Shown piece by piece: positions 40,773 through 49,545 of a stretch of 64,000 bases of DNA; position 1 is the stretch's first letter; the number at the start of each line of letters is the position of its first letter. A model generated the notes under the pieces. The model did not search any database, was not told the DNA's origin, and was given only the letters and a program-made list of their open reading frames with translations. A program made the position numbers and the translations under genes. The stretch is from Bacteroides sp. OM05-12. GTDB lineage: Bacteria > Bacteroidota > Bacteroidia > Bacteroidales > Bacteroidaceae. The stretch is taken from assembly GCF_003438995.1 (NCBI RefSeq), contig NZ_QSUN01000005.1:186001-250000 (forward strand). Direction: 5' to 3'.

Positions 40773-41606
40773 TTACTCATTTGTTTGGATTATGTGCATT
40801 TTTGTCGGGTTATAAAAATGGTTTAATGGGCCGTTTCCATGTCCTATCATTATATCTTTTCCTGCATCAATGGCATTTGCTACATACTCTTTAGCTTTGC
40901 TTACAGCTTCCGGCATATCAAGGCCGTAAGCAAGGAAAGTGGCGATAGAAGAAGACAAGGTACATCCTGTTCCGTGCACGTTTTTACTTTCTACATGTTG
41001 TCCTGTGAATATGTATGGTTTTTCCCTATCTTTAAGCTGTAATACATCATACATGTTTTCTCCACTTAAATGTCCTCCCTTTACTAAGACAGCCTTACTT
41101 CCAAAAGCCAATAACTCTTTGGATGCTATTTCCATTTCTTCCAGATTTTGTATCTTCTTCCCGGTCAGAACAATGGCTTCATCTAAATTAGGGGTGATCA
41201 GGTCGGTTAGGGGCATTAATTCTTTTGTAAGTGCTTCTATGGCATTGTCTTCAACTAGTTTACAACCACTGGTTGATACCATGACAGGGTCAAAGACAAC
41301 ATGTTGTGGATGGTATTTGCGAATACTTTCAGCGATAACATGTACTATTTCAATATCGTTGATCATGCCTATTTTTATTGCATCCGGCATAATATCGTCC
41401 ATTACGGCTTCTATTTGTCCTCGAACATATTCTGAAGGAATGGCATGTATCGCCCGTACTCCCGTTGTGTTCTGAACTGTAATAGCAGTTATGGCAGTGG
41501 TGCCATAAGCACCTAATGCCGAGATTGCTTTTAAATCAGCTTGGATACCGGCACCGCCACTACTGTCGGAACCTGCTATACTTAATATGATTGGATATTT
41601 TTTCAT
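40773..41606 (-). CDS. thiD: Hydroxymethylpyrimidine (phosphate) kinase (ThiD)
   Basis: 277 residues from the ATG at 41606. An ATG 11 codons upstream lies within the -7 element at 41629-41636, so the shorter form (MKKYPIILSIAGSDSSGGAG) is the right one. Phosphorylates HMP and HMP-P for the pyrimidine half of thiamine. Motifs: AGSDSSGGAGIQADLK at 10-25, VFDPVMVSTSG, TPNLDEAIVLTG, KGGHL, and the anion-hole NVHGTGCTLSSSIA near 208-221. Normal length. The pair PnuT/TPK elsewhere in the window completes another step of the same vitamin route. Confidence 0.95.
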   Translation of the reverse strand: MKKYPIILSIAGSDSSGGAGIQADLKAISALGAYGTTAITAITVQNTTGVRAIHAIPSEYVRGQIEAVMDDIMPDAIKIGMINDIEIVHVIAESIRKYHPQHVVFDPVMVSTSGCKLVEDNAIEALTKELMPLTDLITPNLDEAIVLTGKKIQNLEEMEIASKELLAFGSKAVLVKGGHLSGENMYDVLQLKDREKPYIFTGQHVESKNVHGTGCTLSSSIATFLAYGLDMPEAVSKAKEYVANAIDAGKDIMIGHGNGPLNHFYNPTKMHIIQTNE

Positions 41607-41628
41607 TTGTAATTCAATTAATAGTCTG

Positions 41629-41636
41629 CAAATGTA
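41629..41636 (-). promoter_or_regulatory. thiD -7 element
   Basis: TACATTTG on the minus strand, an exact TAnnTTTG match, 23 bp before the ATG at 41606; it fixes that start. Confidence 0.55.
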
Positions 41637-41728
41637 CATTTTTTAGCAAAAAGGTCGTCTTTAACCGAAATTTTTATTTTATTTTTAAATAAGTTTGAGC
41701 TCTTCTTGTGTAGTTTGATGAAATAGCT

Positions 41729-41736
41729 TACTTTTG
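41729..41736 (+). promoter_or_regulatory. -7 element of the UDP-glucuronate decarboxylase gene
   Basis: TACTTTTG, an exact TAnnTTTG match, about 50 bp before the ATG; a TTGT at 41705-41708 is 20 bp upstream. The promoter looks intact although the gene is interrupted. Confidence 0.45.
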
Positions 41737-41787
41737 TAAATTGTTAGAATGTCCAGTTACATAGTAAATTGTAATGTTAAATATTGA

Positions 41788-42726
41788 ATGAAAAAGGTTT
41801 TAGTAAGTGGAGGTGCCGGTTTTATTGGCTCGCATCTTTGTACCCGGTTGGTTAATGAGGGGCATGAAGTGATTTGTTTGGATAACTTTTTTACGGGTTC
41901 AAAAAAAAATATTGAGCATTTGTTTGATAAACCTAATTTCAGATTAGTAGAACATGATGTGATTTATCCATATTGTGAAAAATAGATTGATGAAATTTAT
42001 AATCTGGCCTGTCCGGCTTCACCAATACATTATCAATATGATCCGATTCAAACAACGAAAACTGCTGTAATTGGTGCATGGAATATGTTAGGTCTTGCTA
42101 AACAAACGGGAGCTAAAATTCTTCAGGCTTCTACAAGTGAAGTTTATGGTGACCCGGTAGTTCATCCGCAGCCGGAGAGTTATTGGGGAAATGTGAATCC
42201 GATAGGGGAGCGTTCTTGTTATGACGAGGGTAAACGTTGTGCAGAAACATTGTTTATGGATTACCATCGGAAACATGGAATTAGAATTAAGATTGTACGA
42301 ATCTTTAATACTTACGGTCCCAATATGTTAGCACATGACGGACGGGTTGTCTCGAATTTTGTAGTGCAGGCATTGAACAACAAGGATATAACAATATATG
42401 GTGATGGTATGCAAACGCGTAGTTTCCAGTATATTGATGATTTTATAGAAGGAATGGTTCGCATGATGGATTCTCGAGATGATTTTATCGGACCGGTTAA
42501 TATCGGTAATCCCGGTGAGTTCACGATATTGGAGTTGGCTGAAAAAGTTATAAAACTAACAAATTCAAAATCGAAAATCATCTTTCAACCATTACCTTTT
42601 GATGATCCGAAACAAAGAAAACCGGATATTACGTTGGCAAAAAAAGAATTAGGCTGGGCTCCTTGCATTCCTTTGGACGAGGGCTTGAAGAGAATAATCT
42701 CTTATTTTAAAAGTGTAGATGTATAA
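41788..42726 (+). pseudogene. UDP-glucuronate decarboxylase-like gene with one in-frame amber codon
   Basis: 312 codons in a single frame apart from TAG at 41983-41985 (codon 66). Before it: [20 protein letters not shown] (NAD site), [20 protein letters not shown]. Directly after it, in the same frame: [20 protein letters not shown], the very conserved next segment, then STSEVYGDP, the catalytic YDEGK, and [10 protein letters not shown]. So only a point change separates it from a full UXS/SDR enzyme that makes UDP-xylose from UDP-glucuronate. The remaining frame is clean, which suggests recent loss, a sequencing error or suppression. Restart at the ATG at 42085 would lack the NAD-binding fold. 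Confidence 0.88.
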
Positions 42727-42753
42727 TATAAAGGTATGCTAAATAGTTGAGAT

Positions 42754-43890
42754 ATGGATATGGAAATAAATAGATCGGAATATAAAATTCTGATTGTCGA
42801 TGATGTAATGTCGAATGTTTTGTTGCTAAAAGTATTATTGACTAATGAAAAGTTCAATATTGTTACGGCCACAAATGGTCAGCAGGCATTAGAGCAAGTA
42901 AAGAAAGAAAATCCGGATTTAATACTACTGGACGTTATGATGCCGGATATAAGCGGATTTGAAGTTGCTCAACGTTTGAAGTCAGACATTGAGACAAAGG
43001 ATATCCCTATTATATTTTTAACTGCTCTTAATAGCACTGCCGACATAGTTAAAGGATTTCAGGTTGGTGGAAATGATTTTATATCTAAACCCTTTAATAA
43101 AGAAGAACTGATAATCCGTGTTACCCACCAGATCTCATTAGTTGCTGCAAAACGTATTATCTTGAAACAAACGGAAGAATTGAGACGTACCATAATGGGG
43201 CGTGATAAATTGTATTCTGTTATTGCTCATGATTTACGTTCTCCTATGGGATCTATCAAAATGGTATTGAACATGTTGATTCTGAATTTACCGAGTGAAG
43301 TGATTGGGAAAGATATGTATGAGATGCTGAACATGGCGAATCAGACTACGGAAGAAGTCTTTTCTCTCTTGGATAATCTATTGAAGTGGACAAAGAGTCA
43401 AATAGGTAAACTGAATGTTGTTTATCAAGATTTTGATATTGTAGGAGCTGTAAGAGGTATTTTGGAGATATTCTCAATGGTGGCTGCTGTGAAACATATT
43501 GATATAGAACTAAAAGGTGCAGATGAATTGAAATCCTTGGATGTACATGCAGATGTTGATATGTTGAAGACCGTGATGCGTAATTTAGTAAGTAATGCTA
43601 TTAAATTTAGTAATCCGGATAGTAAGGTCATCGTACAAATTCATAAAGAAGAGGATATGGCTGTTGTTAGTGTAAAAGATAGTGGTTGTGGTATTAGCGA
43701 GGAAGATCAAGGTAAGCTTTTGCATACGGATACTCATTTTAGTACATTTGGTACAAATAATGAAGAGGGTTCGGGATTGGGCTTGTTATTATGCCAGGAC
43801 TTTATTGTAAAGAATGGAGGAAAACTTTGGTTTGAATCTCAAAAAGGTGTTGGTTCTACCTTTAGTTGTTCTGTTCCTTTAACGAAATAA
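42754..43890 (+). CDS. Soluble receiver-histidine kinase protein
   Basis: 378 residues, no membrane segment. N-terminal receiver domain (about 7-125) with Asp60 (LILLDVMMPDISGFE), Thr/Lys switch residues (FLTALNS; FISKPFN), a short coiled linker, HisKA with His159 (SVIAHDLRSPMGSIKMV), and HATPase with NLVSNAIKFSN and GSGLGLLLCQDF. In this order the receiver probably gates the kinase. Partner kinase and output regulator are not adjacent. It follows the broken sugar-nucleotide gene by 27 bp and may be co-transcribed; a terminator-like hairpin follows. Confidence 0.92.
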   Translation: MDMEINRSEYKILIVDDVMSNVLLLKVLLTNEKFNIVTATNGQQALEQVKKENPDLILLDVMMPDISGFEVAQRLKSDIETKDIPIIFLTALNSTADIVKGFQVGGNDFISKPFNKEELIIRVTHQISLVAAKRIILKQTEELRRTIMGRDKLYSVIAHDLRSPMGSIKMVLNMLILNLPSEVIGKDMYEMLNMANQTTEEVFSLLDNLLKWTKSQIGKLNVVYQDFDIVGAVRGILEIFSMVAAVKHIDIELKGADELKSLDVHADVDMLKTVMRNLVSNAIKFSNPDSKVIVQIHKEEDMAVVSVKDSGCGISEEDQGKLLHTDTHFSTFGTNNEEGSGLGLLLCQDFIVKNGGKLWFESQKGVGSTFSCSVPLTK

Positions 43891-43938
43891 ATAATCATAG
43901 AAAAGATTACCTGAGTTTGGTAATAATTTCGGATTAAG

Positions 43939-43990
43939 AACGAAGAATTTGTTTTCATATAGAGGAATGCAAATTCTTTGTTTTATTTTT
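43939..43990 (+). terminator. Terminator after the receiver-kinase gene
   Basis: AACGAAGAATTTG (43939-43951) pairs with CAAATTCTTTGTT (43970-43982, one mismatch), followed by TTATTTTT. It lies between convergent genes. Confidence 0.65.
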
Positions 43991-44042
43991 GAGAAATTAT
44001 TTTTTATAGTTCGACTTTCATAATGATCGGATTATGGTCACT

Positions 44043-45071
44043 CTATTTTAAAGATGGAGAATAGTATTCTATACCTTGAAGGTTATCTGAATGGAAAATA
44101 TAATCAATACGAAGCAAGTGCAATAATCCCCTAAAAGTGTATCCATAACCTTTGCCGCAAGTCCTAAATCCGTCTTTTAGATTACTTTTTAATGTTCTGT
44201 AAGTATAGGAAGCTGGCGTGTCATTGAAATCGCCACAAAGTATGATAGGTTTTTCTGTTTTCGTGATGTATTTTTCTATTAATTTGGCCTGATTAGCCCG
44301 TATCTTTTGATTGTTTACGATTTGTCGATTTATATTTTCAAGAGCCTCTTTTTCTCTTTCGCTGTCACTGCTTTGTACTTCTTTGGCAAGGATATGACGG
44401 TTCCGATTAAGCTCTGTTGTTTGCATATGTACATTGAATAGCCGTATGTCTTTTCCTTTGACTTTAATATCCGTCCACATGCCGCAATTATTGCTATTAT
44501 CGAAAGAAATGTATAAGGAATCTTTTATCGGGTATTTACTGAATATAGCAATACGTGTTCCGCCATTAGATTGTCTGGGAATATATTTATAAGGATATTT
44601 TTGAAAAGTATTATATAAGCTATCCATATTAAAATATCTATTTGCATTAAATTCTTGGAAACAAAGAATATCAACTTGCTCTTTTTGCATATACCCGGCT
44701 ATTTGCTTTGCCGAGTATCCTGTAGGCTCATTATTGAAACCTCGTATATTATAAGTGGCTATTTTGATTGTGGGTTCTGTATTTTCTTTGTCAAAAGAAT
44801 ATTGGAACATTGAAGTGATAAATCCCCAATTAACCAATACGCCTATTAATGAAAACCATATCCATATTCTACCTCGTATCCACCAATATATAATATAAAA
44901 CAGATTGATTAAAATAAGTATTGGAAGAATAGTTCCGATATACCCTAATAAAGGATGCTTATTAGGGTCTGTGTATGATGAGAAGGCACCGGCAACAGTT
45001 ATTGCCATGAATGTTAATGAAATAATGATAGAACATAGATAAACTAATTTTGATACAGCTTTAGTCCCCAT
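44043..45071 (-). CDS. Membrane-anchored endonuclease/exonuclease/phosphatase-family protein
   Basis: 342 residues from the ATG at 45071; a longer frame from 45140 would overlap the upstream gene. Three membrane helices fill the first 100 residues (LVYLCSIIISLTFMAITVAG; GTILPILILINLFYIIYW; IWFSLIGVLVNWGFI). The EEP domain has KIATYNIRGFNN, CFQEFN, NVHMQTTELN and ILCGDFNDTP, all the metal and phosphate ligands of the family, ending RIDYIFHS. Targets may be phosphodiesters or lipid head groups at the membrane; the family is too broad to say. Likely in one operon with the GT2 37 bp upstream. Confidence 0.85.
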   Translation of the reverse strand: MGTKAVSKLVYLCSIIISLTFMAITVAGAFSSYTDPNKHPLLGYIGTILPILILINLFYIIYWWIRGRIWIWFSLIGVLVNWGFITSMFQYSFDKENTEPTIKIATYNIRGFNNEPTGYSAKQIAGYMQKEQVDILCFQEFNANRYFNMDSLYNTFQKYPYKYIPRQSNGGTRIAIFSKYPIKDSLYISFDNSNNCGMWTDIKVKGKDIRLFNVHMQTTELNRNRHILAKEVQSSDSEREKEALENINRQIVNNQKIRANQAKLIEKYITKTEKPIILCGDFNDTPASYTYRTLKSNLKDGFRTCGKGYGYTFRGLLHLLRIDYIFHSDNLQGIEYYSPSLK

Positions 45072-45108
45072 CTGTTTTAAATTATATTGGTTTCTTACTA
45101 TGAAAATT

Positions 45109-46284
45109 TTATGCTCTTTTGGCTTTTTCCCATACACCACTCCCTTTTTTCTTCATTAAATAGAAGAAACCTCTAATTACATTGACGTTCATAAATAAGA
45201 AATAATAGGGTATGAATAAGAATTTGTTTTTAATAGATTTTGTAGATAAATAGTATCCCCATAATCCGGCTATATAAAATAGACATTGGAGAATTAGTAT
45301 TATTATATATGGCAATGGATTATAACAGTATAAGGCTAATATAAGATTTATGGGAAATAAAAGAAATAATAAGATAGGAGTGAGAGACCATCTCAATACT
45401 CGATGTGATACATACTGAAAACTAAGCATTCCATAACGGAATATATTTAATAATGAACGTAGACGCCAGATAGATTGTAAACCTCCTGCAGCTATACGGA
45501 CTTTACGCTTTTCTTCATCCTGCATACTAGCTGAAGCAGTTTCTATTGCATAGGCAGTATCACAATAAGCAATTTTATATCCTTTTTGCGCAATCCGGAG
45601 AGATAAGATGAAATCATCCAATAGTGTATCATTTTCCATCTTTTCGAATAACTCTTTTCGAATGGCAAATAACTCCCCTGCCGCACCTACGGCAGAGTAC
45701 AATTGTGAATCTAGTGATTTTAAAGTAGATTCATATTTCCAATACAGTCCTTCTCCTCCGGCTGTGGCCCCATCCTTGTCTTTTACAAGAATACGTTTTT
45801 CTCCGGCTACACAGCCTACTTTTTTATTAGCAAAGCAATTTACAATTTCTCTTATAGACTCCTTGTTAATCATTGTATTAGCATCTGTAAACACAATGAT
45901 GGGAGAGGTTACATATTTCATTCCACGATTGATTGCAGCCGTTTTTCCTCTCCGTTCAGGTTCGTATAATACAATTACATTTGAATATGCTTTTAGAAGT
46001 TCATTTGTTTTATCATTACTTCCATCAGTAACCCATACTATCTTTAATGCATTTTCGGGATAGTCTATTGCAAATGTATTTTCCATTTTGTCTTTGACCA
46101 CCTCTTCTTCATTATATGCGGCAATAAATAAGGTTACTTCAGGCGTGTCTTGTTCATAATAGTATATGGGCTTATGGAATATATTTTTTAATTTGACCAT
46201 AAAATACAATAAAATGCCATATCCTAAATAGGTATAAAAAATAACGAAAAGGCTTATCCAAAAAATGACTTCTAGAGTTTTCAT
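45109..46284 (-). CDS. Membrane GT2 glycosyltransferase
   Basis: 391 residues. N-terminal helix (about 6-30), GT-A domain with VTLFIAAYNEEEVV, VTDGSNDKT, VFTDANTM (DxD-like) and LLDDFILSLRIAQKGYKI, a KRKVRIAAGGLQSIWRL stretch in place of the processive QxxRW motif, and three C-terminal helices. The architecture resembles cellulose-synthase-type enzymes, but without clear QxxRW it may add single sugars. A -7 element lies at 46300-46307. It diverges from the first gene of the polysaccharide locus and may serve that locus. Confidence 0.88.
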   Translation of the reverse strand: MKTLEVIFWISLFVIFYTYLGYGILLYFMVKLKNIFHKPIYYYEQDTPEVTLFIAAYNEEEVVKDKMENTFAIDYPENALKIVWVTDGSNDKTNELLKAYSNVIVLYEPERRGKTAAINRGMKYVTSPIIVFTDANTMINKESIREIVNCFANKKVGCVAGEKRILVKDKDGATAGGEGLYWKYESTLKSLDSQLYSAVGAAGELFAIRKELFEKMENDTLLDDFILSLRIAQKGYKIAYCDTAYAIETASASMQDEEKRKVRIAAGGLQSIWRLRSLLNIFRYGMLSFQYVSHRVLRWSLTPILLFLLFPINLILALYCYNPLPYIIILILQCLFYIAGLWGYYLSTKSIKNKFLFIPYYFLFMNVNVIRGFFYLMKKKGSGVWEKAKRA

Positions 46285-46299
46285 ATATTATTGTTTTTG

Positions 46300-46307
46300 C
46301 AAATGTA
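46300..46307 (-). promoter_or_regulatory. -7 element of the minus-strand GT2-EEP unit
   Basis: TACATTTG on the minus strand, exact TAnnTTTG, 16 bp before the ATG. Confidence 0.5.
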
Positions 46308-46381
46308 GATACATATTTCCATATTAAAAAGAATATTTTTTTATTTTCTTTTAATACTTAATTTAAATGCACTTTTTTTTA

Positions 46382-46389
46382 TACTTTTG
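46382..46389 (+). promoter_or_regulatory. -7 element of the plus-strand polysaccharide genes
   Basis: TACTTTTG, exact TAnnTTTG, 35 bp before the ATG at 46424. No inverted repeats around it were seen, so no sign of a phase-variable promoter as found at many Bacteroides capsule loci. Confidence 0.45.
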
Positions 46390-46423
46390 TACTGCTCTTT
46401 GCTAAAAATAAGAAAATCATTAT

Positions 46424-47590
46424 ATGTTCATAGTAATTTCTGTTATTGAGTTTTTGTTATTCATATGCTTTTCAATAAATATTATTTATTTATTGTTCTT
46501 CAGTGTAATGTCTTGTAAAAAATGTGAGAAGAATGCTGATCCTATATCTGTATATAAAAAGATTGCAATATTAATACCAGCCTACAGAGAAGATAAAGTC
46601 ATATTAGAATGTGTAAATTCTTGTTTGCAGCAAAATTATCCGAAAGAAGCATATGATGTTGTAGTAATTTCAGATAGGATGAAAGATGAAACAAATAACT
46701 ATTTGTCTTCTTTACCTATAGAGCTTGTTAAAGTCTTCTTTGAAAATAGCACAAAGTCAAAAGCCCTGAATTTAGCGATGGAACAGATTGGCGATTATGA
46801 TATTGCTTTAGTTCTTGATGCAGATAATACGATTGAAAATGATTTTCTATGCCAAATAAATGAAATTTTTGCTAATCCGTCCGTACAGATTGTGCAGGCC
46901 CATCGTACAGCTAAAAATACAAATACGAATATGGCTTTATTGGATGCAGTAAGTGAAGAAATTAATAATAGTATTTTTAGGAAAGGACATGTTAATGCCG
47001 GTTTTTCGGCAGCATTGATTGGCTCGGGAATGGCTTTTGATTATTGCTTGTTTAAAGAAACAATGGAGTCAGTTGATGCGGTAGGAGGGTTTGATAGAGC
47101 TTTGGAATTAACTCTTTTATATAATGAGAAAAGAGTTCATTATTTGTGTGATGCAGATGTTTTAGATGAAAAAGTACAATATCGTGATGCTTTTTCTACC
47201 CAACGGCGCAGATGGTTGTCTGCGCAAGTTCACTATTTAATGCGTTTTCTAAATTATTTTCCGCAAGCTTTATTTAGTGGAAAATGGGACTTCTGTGATA
47301 AGCTTTTCCAGCAAATGAGTATTCCTCGTTTAATACTCTTAGGTTCTACTTTTATTATAGCAGTTTTATTCTCTTTTTTGAATTGGGATATTGCTATAAA
47401 ATGGTGGATATTATTTGCTATTCTAATTTTTTCCTTATTTCTGGCAATACCACGTCGAATGTATAGTTGGCGTTTATTTGCCGCTTTGTGTGAGTTGCCT
47501 TATTCTTTCTGTCTTATGTTTTATAATCTGTTTCGCTTAAAAGGAGCTAATAAGAAGTTTATTCATACTTCGCATGGAGTAGAAAAATGA
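46424..47590 (+). CDS. Membrane GT2 glycosyltransferase, paralogue A
   Basis: 388 residues. One N-terminal helix, then a GT-A domain (IAILIPAYREDKVILECVNS; LVLDADNTIENDF; SAALIGSGMAFDY), the QRRRW motif (FSTQRRRWLSAQ, about 260-271), and C-terminal helices ending KGANKKFIHTSHG. It is strongly related along its whole length to the minus-strand gene at 58129-59328; both share LDAVSEEINNSIFRKGH and ANK(K/Q)FIHT. It probably adds a sugar on the cytoplasmic face during repeat-unit assembly. First gene of the plus-strand set, 7 bp before the next. Confidence 0.9.
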   Translation: MFIVISVIEFLLFICFSINIIYLLFFSVMSCKKCEKNADPISVYKKIAILIPAYREDKVILECVNSCLQQNYPKEAYDVVVISDRMKDETNNYLSSLPIELVKVFFENSTKSKALNLAMEQIGDYDIALVLDADNTIENDFLCQINEIFANPSVQIVQAHRTAKNTNTNMALLDAVSEEINNSIFRKGHVNAGFSAALIGSGMAFDYCLFKETMESVDAVGGFDRALELTLLYNEKRVHYLCDADVLDEKVQYRDAFSTQRRRWLSAQVHYLMRFLNYFPQALFSGKWDFCDKLFQQMSIPRLILLGSTFIIAVLFSFLNWDIAIKWWILFAILIFSLFLAIPRRMYSWRLFAALCELPYSFCLMFYNLFRLKGANKKFIHTSHGVEK

Positions 47591-47597
47591 GATAATT

Positions 47598-49397
47598 ATG
47601 TTTATAGGAAGATTTAATAGTAGTTTGCAATACCCGAAAGATTATCAGGACAGTCATCTGGAAGATTTAGTAACTGATGAGAATTTCTATTGTTGTAAAA
47701 CTGTAGAATTTAAGGTATATTTTTTCGGAATGATTTATAATAGGTTTGAATTAGGTTATACTTCTACTGATAATAATGCGGAAATTGTTGCTAAGCTCTA
47801 TAAAAATGGAGGATATAATGCTTTTTCTTCTTTAGATGGGACTTTCACTGTTATGTTTTATTTTGCAGATGGAACGATAGCTGTTATTCGTGACCATCAC
47901 GGAACTCATTCTCAGGTATATTATAATGATAAATATTTTGCATCGTCATTATCATTACTTCGACAAACACCTGATTTTAGTATAGAGCCTAATTATTCAG
48001 CTTTAGGTTCCTTTCTTACCATTGGTTATATTGCGACTCCTGATTCTTCTTTCAAGAATGTATTTAAATTACCCGCAGGACATGTTTTAATAACGAAGGG
48101 AAACGACTGTGAGGTTAAAGTTATCTTTAATACGGATAATATAGAGCCAGTTACATCTGATAAAAGTTTGGAATCTTTGTCAGAGGAATATGGATATTTG
48201 CATAAAGAAGCGATACGTCGCCGAATAGGAGATAGTCATAATGTTGGTATTTTATTAAGCGGAGGATATGATTCCGGTTGTAATCTTGCTGCTCTTCGTA
48301 GTTTTTATGGCGGTAGTATTTATTCTTATTCTATTGGATTTAAAGGAGATAACTGGACTGAATTACCTTTGGCGCGTTGTATGTCTGAGACATTTCAAAC
48401 GGTTCATCAGGAATATGAAATCAATGGGAGTGAGATAATGAATCTCCCGAAAATTGTGGAGTATTTAGGAGATCCGTTTGTAGAGGGTGGATTAATGGTA
48501 AATTACGCGGCCATGAGTATGATTGGTGATTCAAAACCGGATATTATCTTAGGTGGTGATGGTAGTGATCAATATTTTGGCACATCGGGAAGAGAAGTTG
48601 CATTACATTATTTAGCGGCTAAATATGGAGTGAAACTGATCTTAAACTGTATATATAAGATATTGAATCGTGCTCCTTTTGAAAAGAATATAAAACCGTA
48701 TCGTGTTCGTTTTCATTTAGATAAGATATTGCATATATTGGATGGAGATTTATTTGGTTTTCCTACTTTTTTATTGAAAGACTTAATCTTGAGTGAGGAC
48801 TTTATGTCTATATCTCATTCCTTAATTCCTGATTTGCGAAGTTTTGAACATTTGTATACTCAGCATACTTATAAAAGTGACATTGAAAAGATCATTAATC
48901 AGGTTATATTGTTTAAAGCTTCAAAAATGGCATCCATGTTTGGTAATCATATCGCTTTCCCTTATATGGATACTACTTTATATCAGTTTTTGCAAAGATT
49001 GCCGGTAGAGTATAAGTGTAGAGGTAATAGTGTTACGGAAATAGCTAGAGGACATGCTGTTGCCAAATTTTTATTGAAATATCGTTATAAGCCGATATTA
49101 CCGGAGGTGATTACGACAAAGAAAAAGCAAGGAGGTTTTGCACCGATGCCTATATTTTTTAAAGATGCAGCTCAAAGAGCTAAATTAGCTGACTTTATTC
49201 TTTCTTCTTCTGTTACTGTAGATTATTTACGTAAAGATAAGATTGAAGAGTTTATTCGAAATTATGATAAAGAAGCGACTGAGACAGGGAAATGGTTTTG
49301 GTACAATCAGAATAAGGCTATACAATATTTTAATTTATTATCTTTGTCTGTATGGTGGGAGATCTTTGTGAAGGGTGAGAAAAATATTAGTTTTTAA
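47598..49397 (+). CDS. Asparagine-synthase-like protein lacking the glutaminase cysteine
   Basis: 599 residues. The N-terminal part keeps the outline of a class II glutaminase domain (SLDGTFTVMFYFADGTIAVI; RDHHGTHSQVYY), but it begins MFIGRF instead of MCGIVG, so there is no nucleophile at position 2. The synthetase domain is intact: pyrophosphate loop SGGYDS (221-226), GGDGSDQYFG and KKKQGGF. It would activate a carboxylate with ATP and use free ammonia or an amine acceptor. In polysaccharide loci such proteins are thought to amidate uronic acids or amino-acid substituents; the acceptor here is unknown. Confidence 0.85.
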   Translation: MFIGRFNSSLQYPKDYQDSHLEDLVTDENFYCCKTVEFKVYFFGMIYNRFELGYTSTDNNAEIVAKLYKNGGYNAFSSLDGTFTVMFYFADGTIAVIRDHHGTHSQVYYNDKYFASSLSLLRQTPDFSIEPNYSALGSFLTIGYIATPDSSFKNVFKLPAGHVLITKGNDCEVKVIFNTDNIEPVTSDKSLESLSEEYGYLHKEAIRRRIGDSHNVGILLSGGYDSGCNLAALRSFYGGSIYSYSIGFKGDNWTELPLARCMSETFQTVHQEYEINGSEIMNLPKIVEYLGDPFVEGGLMVNYAAMSMIGDSKPDIILGGDGSDQYFGTSGREVALHYLAAKYGVKLILNCIYKILNRAPFEKNIKPYRVRFHLDKILHILDGDLFGFPTFLLKDLILSEDFMSISHSLIPDLRSFEHLYTQHTYKSDIEKIINQVILFKASKMASMFGNHIAFPYMDTTLYQFLQRLPVEYKCRGNSVTEIARGHAVAKFLLKYRYKPILPEVITTKKKQGGFAPMPIFFKDAAQRAKLADFILSSSVTVDYLRKDKIEEFIRNYDKEATETGKWFWYNQNKAIQYFNLLSLSVWWEIFVKGEKNISF

Positions 49398-49545
49398 TAC
49401 AGTTTTATCCTATGGTTTCGATAATAACTATTAATTATAATGGATATAAGGGTACATTTGAATAAATCTATATAAAGATAAACGCTTATTTTCAATTGTA
49501 AAAAGGAATATAGATGGTTTGTTAGATCTGAAATAATTAGTTATA

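Noticed and set aside
46285..46423. Invertible (phase-variable) capsule promoter
   Set aside because: No inverted repeats flank the promoters, and no serine or tyrosine invertase is nearby.
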